From assembly GCA_024401645.1 (NCBI GenBank), contig JAKSKR010000029.1, forward strand, positions 1-37,561: a DNA stretch of 37,561 nt, given 5' to 3'. A program made the translations under genes and the position numbers. Positions 34,902 to 37,561 of this stretch are shown in pieces (the stretch's first letter is position 1; the number at the start of each line of letters is the position of its first letter). Source of the DNA: Paludibacteraceae bacterium (GTDB taxonomy: Bacteria; Bacteroidota; Bacteroidia; Bacteroidales; Paludibacteraceae). The notes beneath the pieces were generated by a model. It worked only from the letters and a program-made list of their open reading frames with translations. It was not told the origin of the DNA and did no database searches.

Positions 34902-35912
34902 TTAGTTTTTAGCAGCAATAGCCTGGCAAGCAGTGATGGCAACAGTCTTAACGATGTCGTCGACAGAGCAACCACGGCTAAGGTCATTAACAGGAGCAGC
35001 CAAGCCCTGCAAAAATGGGCCAAGGGCAGTAGCACCAGCCAAACGCTGAACCAACTTATAAGAAATGTTACCAGTATTCAAGTCAGGGAATACAAGAACG
35101 TTAGCAGTACCAGCCACCTTGCTTTCTGGAGCCTTAAGAGCAGCAACCTTCGGAACAAGAGCTGCATCGGCCTGAAGTTCGCCATCGAGCTTGAGTTCAG
35201 GAGCCATTTCGTGAGCCTTGGCAGTAGCTTCAACTACCTTGTCGACCATTTCGTGCTTAGCACTACCCTTAGTTGAGAAGCTAAGCATAGCAACACGAGC
35301 TTCGTCGAAACCAAACACGTCGGTAGCAGTCTTTGCGCTGCAAACAGCAATCTGTGCCAACTGGTCAGAATCTGGGTTAGGAGTAGCAGCACAGTCAGCG
35401 AAGATCATCTTACCTTCGAAACCATAAGTATCATCCTTCAAAATCATCAAGAAAGCGCCAGAAACGCAAGAAACGCCAGGTTGAGTCTTAATAATCTGGA
35501 ATGCAGGACGAAGGGTGTCGCCAGTAGGGCTACCAGCACCACTTACTTCACCATCGGCATCGCCAGCCTTAATCATAAGGCAAGAAAGGTAAAGTGGGTT
35601 CTTAACCAATTCGGTAGCCTGTTCAACAGTCATACCCTTCTTTTGACGCAACTGAACCAAAAGATCGATGTACTTCTGAGCATCTGGGTTAGCGTTAGGG
35701 TCGATGATTGTAAGCTTATCCATATTCTTCAAGCCATATTCGCTAGCCATAGCAGCGATTTTAGCCTTGTCGCCAAGAACGATAACCTTAGCAGTACCCT
35801 TGCCGGCAACAATATCGGCAGCCTTCAATGTTCTTTCTTCAGTTCCTTCTGGTAATACTATACGCTGCAAATTAGCCTTTGCACGCGCCTCCATGCTTTC
35901 GATTAAATCCAT
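34902..35912 (-). CDS. pta: Phosphate acetyltransferase (short form)
   Basis: 336 aa from [20 protein letters not shown], the family start with the [13 protein letters not shown] motif. An upstream in-frame Met at 35969 lies within the leader hairpin and gives a non-family extension. Signature regions present: [75 protein letters not shown]. It interconverts acetyl-CoA and acetyl phosphate. It is the class I short enzyme without the N-terminal regulatory DRTGG part of long Pta. Promoter at 35992-36022, terminator at 34833-34882. It is separated from ackA by the MATE gene. Confidence 0.97.
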   Translation of the reverse strand: MDLIESMEARAKANLQRIVLPEGTEERTLKAADIVAGKGTAKVIVLGDKAKIAAMASEYGLKNMDKLTIIDPNANPDAQKYIDLLVQLRQKKGMTVEQATELVKNPLYLSCLMIKAGDADGEVSGAGSPTGDTLRPAFQIIKTQPGVSCVSGAFLMILKDDTYGFEGKMIFADCAATPNPDSDQLAQIAVCSAKTATDVFGFDEARVAMLSFSTKGSAKHEMVDKVVEATAKAHEMAPELKLDGELQADAALVPKVAALKAPESKVAGTANVLVFPDLNTGNISYKLVQRLAGATALGPFLQGLAAPVNDLSRGCSVDDIVKTVAITACQAIAAKN

Positions 35913-35958
35913 ATTATCAAGTTTATATTTTGTTTTATATGTGTACAAAAAGAAAAAA

Positions 35959-35985
35959 GTATGCAGCACATCAAATGCAGCATAC
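35959..35985 (-). promoter_or_regulatory. Stem-loop at the predicted 5' end of pta mRNA
   Basis: GTATGC (35959-35964) pairs with GCATAC (35980-35985), then an A/A mismatch, then GCA with TGC, and a 7-nt loop. On the minus strand the hairpin begins at or next to the predicted transcript start and is followed by ACTTTTTTCTTTTT. That looks like a terminator or a 5'-end stabiliser. Confidence 0.5.
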
Positions 35986-35991
35986 CTTCTA

Positions 35992-36022
35992 CAAAGGTAG
36001 GCAAACGAAAAGAAAAAGCAAA
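35992..36022 (-). promoter_or_regulatory. Promoter of pta (TTTG-N19-TACCTTTG)
   Basis: Minus strand TTTG (36019-36022), 19 bp, TACCTTTG (35992-35999): a full consensus match. The predicted start is ~74 nt before the pta ATG. Confidence 0.85.
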
Positions 36023-36304
36023 ATGAAAAAAGAATTAAGAAATTACTTTTTGAAAAGGAGAATCTATTGAATCTCCGTTTATATCACAAAAATAAAGGGA
36101 ACTATACACAAGTTGGCACTTGAAAAAAAGCGCAGCATTGTCATTTTGTGAAAATGTCGCCTTTCCCATTTCTTTTGAGAGAGCTACCCCCTGAAGCTGA
36201 TTTTGGTCACCATTCTGTCAAGTTCGCCTTCAAACAGTATCTTCCTATTCAAAAATATTTTTCTGGTAAGAAGGAAGGACGCAAGATGGTTGTTTAGGGA
36301 CAAG
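36023..36304. other. AT-rich gene-free stretch left of the DGR-like block
   Basis: About 280 bp of AT-rich sequence with no supported ORF, RNA or repeat. GC content rises sharply just to its right. Confidence 0.4.
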
Positions 36305-36343
36305 GGCAAAAAAGGTGGCACCGCTGCTGTGCAGTGCCACCTT
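36305..36343 (-). terminator. Intrinsic terminator ending the DGR-like block
   Basis: A perfect 10-bp stem AAGGTGGCAC/GTGCCACCTT (36312-36321 with 36334-36343), followed on the minus strand by TTTTTTGCCC. It lies 26 bp after the stop of the MutS-like fragment. Confidence 0.88.
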
Positions 36344-36369
36344 GGATTGAATGATAATATATGTCTACC

Positions 36370-36603
36370 TCATTTGCGGTCGGGGAAGCCGATGTATGCC
36401 ACCGGCTCGTCGCATCCGGCCAGCACACGGTGCTGCACCTTCAGTTCGGGGAAGAAGATGTGCTGCAGCCAGCAACTGCGGTTGTATGCACGTAGAAATC
36501 CGTTCTAACGGTACAGCCGTATCCTCCGCCACTCATCCAGCGACGCACGCTGCGAGTCTTCATCAACGATGCCCTGCATCCGGGGCTTTTTTGATTCCGA
36601 CAT
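36370..36603 (-). pseudogene. Short MutS-like ORF with in-frame amber codon (putative DGR accessory remnant)
   Basis: Minus-strand ATG at 36603 and TGA at 36370-36372 frame 77 codons, interrupted by one TAG at 36505-36507 (codon 33). Before it: MSESKKPRMQGIVDEDSQRA, then SLDEWRRIRLYR. After it: NGFLRAYNRSCWLQHIFFPE, then LKVQHRVLAGCDEPVAYIGF and PDRK. The frame is coherent on both sides. The second part resembles MutS domain I (F-x-x-x-Y, a helix, L-K-V-x-x-R, V-A-Y-I-G-F-P) and ends much earlier than a full domain would. From memory, MutS-like proteins occur as accessory genes of diversity-generating retroelements. It sits 134 bp downstream of the FISUMP gene and just before a terminator. 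Most likely it is a nonsense-mutated, 3'-truncated gene. Read-through of UAG is a less likely alternative. Confidence 0.55.
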
Positions 36604-36659
36604 ATTTGTATCTTTAATTATTTATTCCTTTGCTCGATTCATCAGTTCTCCCTGCGCTA

Positions 36660-36682
36660 CGGGTGGCTGGGGGAGCCACCCG
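36660..36682. repeat. GC-rich hairpin 2 downstream of the variable region
   Basis: Perfect 9-bp inverted repeat CGGGTGGCT/AGCCACCCG with a 5-nt loop of G (C on the minus strand). No U-run follows, so it is not an ordinary terminator. Confidence 0.8.
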
Positions 36683-36699
36683 AGTGATTCTTTGCGGTC

Positions 36700-36715
36700 G
36701 GCGGCTGGGGCCGCC
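36700..36715. repeat. GC-rich hairpin 1 downstream of the variable region
   Basis: Perfect 6-bp inverted repeat GGCGGC/GCCGCC with a 4-nt loop, 22 bp beyond the FISUMP stop codon. The shape and place match the cruciform element that helps target recognition in DGRs such as that of phage BPP-1. Confidence 0.75.
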
Positions 36716-36737
36716 TTGCGGGGAGGGACAATGGACG

Positions 36738-37427
36738 CTATCTCAAAACCGCACGGACGCTTCGCCCGCTGAGGCGGCCGTAGCTGCTCCAGTAGACGCC
36801 GCCAACGTCGAAGTAGAGGTAGCACGCGCTGAACGGGTAGTACTCGCCGAGCGAAGACGACCAGTAGTAGCCGCTGACGCCGACGAAGTAGAGGTCCGAA
36901 TTGTCACGGTAGCCGGCGGCGGGCAGGAAGATAGTGGCGCCGTTCTTCATGGAAGTGCCCAACTGGCCGTTCACGCCACTGCCGTTGAAGTCCTCAACCC
37001 ACTCCCAGTCGCAACCTTCAATCAACTCTTTGATTTCATCAAATGTCGGCATCCTCCACGCACTGCCCCAGTTCGCGGTCGCAGCGTCGTCCTCTGCATC
37101 CAGCACCGTCTTGTTGTCTACGGTGCCATACTTGCTTTTGTTGCAGTATTTGGTCATGCTGTCATCACTGCCCTTGCACCACTTGTAAGTGCTCCAGCTG
37201 TACACCTCCTTCGGCTTGGTCTCGCCCCAGGCGAAATAGTCGCCGTATTCGCTCGGCTTGGTGGCGCCTAAGTTGTAGGTGCCCCACTTGGTGCCGCTTG
37301 GCAAACCGAGGTCCACATAGGTGTAGATACCCTCCTTGCCACTGACGGTTACACCGTCCATCTCCTTGGCGTTGGCACACAGCGAGCCTAACAGCAGGAC
37401 GATTGATGTTAATAGTCTTTTTCTCAT
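36738..37427 (-). CDS. Exported FISUMP-domain protein, putative DGR variable protein
   Basis: 229 aa. Signal peptide at 1-20 (MRKRLLTSIVLLLGSLCANA). The whole mature protein is one Fibrobacter-succinogenes-major-paralogous (FISUMP) domain. It opens YVDLGLPSGTKWGTYNLGA and EYGDYFAWGETKP, continues with WGSAWRMPTFDEIKELIEGC, GATIFLPAAGYRD and GYYWSSSL, and ends GRSVRAVLR. The fold is C-type-lectin-like, and this family is a frequent DGR target in gut Bacteroidetes. The last ~44 codons are dominated by NNC codons (28 of 44) and rich in Tyr, Ser and Gly, as expected where template AAC codons were mutated at adenines. The gene is clearly more GC-rich than its neighbours. It is probably a secreted or surface ligand-binding protein. 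I found no clear promoter upstream. Long plus-strand ORFs over it are shadows. Confidence 0.88.
   Translation of the reverse strand: MRKRLLTSIVLLLGSLCANAKEMDGVTVSGKEGIYTYVDLGLPSGTKWGTYNLGATKPSEYGDYFAWGETKPKEVYSWSTYKWCKGSDDSMTKYCNKSKYGTVDNKTVLDAEDDAATANWGSAWRMPTFDEIKELIEGCDWEWVEDFNGSGVNGQLGTSMKNGATIFLPAAGYRDNSDLYFVGVSGYYWSSSLGEYYPFSACYLYFDVGGVYWSSYGRLSGRSVRAVLR
36741..36900 (-). other. Putative DGR variable region (3' end of the FISUMP gene)
   Basis: It covers the C-terminal codons from about GYRDNSDLYFVG to SVRAVLR. TAC, AGC, GGC, CTC, TTC, GAC and CGC codons alternate with fixed framework codons such as TGG-TCG-TCT-TCG. There is no Asn codon in the last 44, although AAC would be the template codon. 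Boundaries are approximate because the template repeat is not in the window. Confidence 0.5.
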
Positions 37428-37508
37428 AATATCTGATTATCTTTCTTGATTAATTTCAACAAAAAAACGTGCCGCGTCCTTGCGACCCCAGCACAGGCAT
37501 AACAAAAT

Positions 37509-37540
37509 GAGGGTGTATCAAAATTGATATGCCCTCTTTT
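37509..37540. terminator. Terminator-type inverted repeat at the right edge
   Basis: GAGGGTGTATCA (37509-37520) pairs with TGATATGCCCTC (37525-37536) over 12 positions with two G-U pairs, followed by TTTT on the plus strand and ATTTTG on the minus strand. It probably ends a minus-strand gene beyond the window. Its core GTATCAAAA resembles the ends of the element at 34574-34882. Confidence 0.65.
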
Positions 37541-37561
37541 CGTATGCAAATAAATGTAAAA

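Noticed and set aside
36351..36617. 88-codon plus-strand ORF across the MutS-like fragment
   Set aside because: It has no recognisable motif, while the opposite strand shows a coherent MutS-like frame ending next to a terminator.
36630..37271. 213-codon plus-strand ORF over the FISUMP gene, and other GC-rich ORFs there
   Set aside because: The minus-strand frame has a signal peptide and a full FISUMP domain. The plus-strand frames are Ala/Arg/Val-rich shadows caused by GC content.
1..37561. CRISPR arrays, prophage genes, transposases, restriction or toxin-antitoxin genes
   Set aside because: I looked for regularly spaced repeats and for typical protein motifs of these systems and saw none.

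Overview
The window looks like a chromosome segment from a Bacteroidales-type Bacteroidetes, probably an uncultured gut or rumen lineage; I cannot name the genus. The evidence is the PorP/SprF proteins and a type IX secretion (T9SS) C-terminal sorting domain, promoters of the Bacteroidetes form TTTG-N19-TAnnTTTG, a FISUMP-domain protein, a zinc-finger-less RecO, and a general absence of strong Shine-Dalgarno sites.

Layout. (1) 1-8200, all minus: an exopolysaccharide/O-antigen cluster. In transcription order it encodes a Wzx-type flippase, an EpsG-type polymerase, two GT2 glycosyltransferases, a 429-bp gap, a third GT2, an NAD-dependent epimerase, an O-antigen ligase/polymerase, and the first codons of another gene at the window edge. 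Divergent from it is manC, which makes the GDP-mannose such clusters use. (2) 9594-15135, minus: recO-radA, then parC with a secreted TonB-C-terminal-domain protein. (3) 15233-16451, plus: tRNA-Leu(TAG) with a near-ideal promoter and terminator, then a short menE with no visible promoter of its own. (4) 16498-20224, plus: a possible structured RNA or long leader, an OmpA/PD40 lipid-independent outer-membrane protein, and two PorP/SprF proteins. (5) 20576-31448, minus: a 3213-residue T9SS-secreted multidomain protein followed by a coiled-coil lipoprotein that shares one of its C-terminal domains. Regions 4 and 5 converge and together look like a surface-display module. (6) 31523-36022: ackA and pta, both minus and each with its own promoter, separated by a plus-strand MATE transporter and a ~309-bp element with perfect 17-bp terminal inverted repeats. 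(7) 36300-37561, visibly more GC-rich: a FISUMP protein whose last ~44 codons look like the variable region of a diversity-generating retroelement (DGR). It is followed by two GC-rich hairpins and by a short, amber-interrupted ORF resembling a MutS-like DGR accessory protein. No reverse transcriptase or template repeat is in the window, so this is either an orphan target served in trans or a decayed cassette.

The most interesting signals are the DGR-like locus at the right end, the giant T9SS protein with its domain-sharing lipoprotein partner, the possible structured RNA at 16533-16722, and the MITE-like element between MATE and pta. All functional calls are from reading the sequence; no database search was run.
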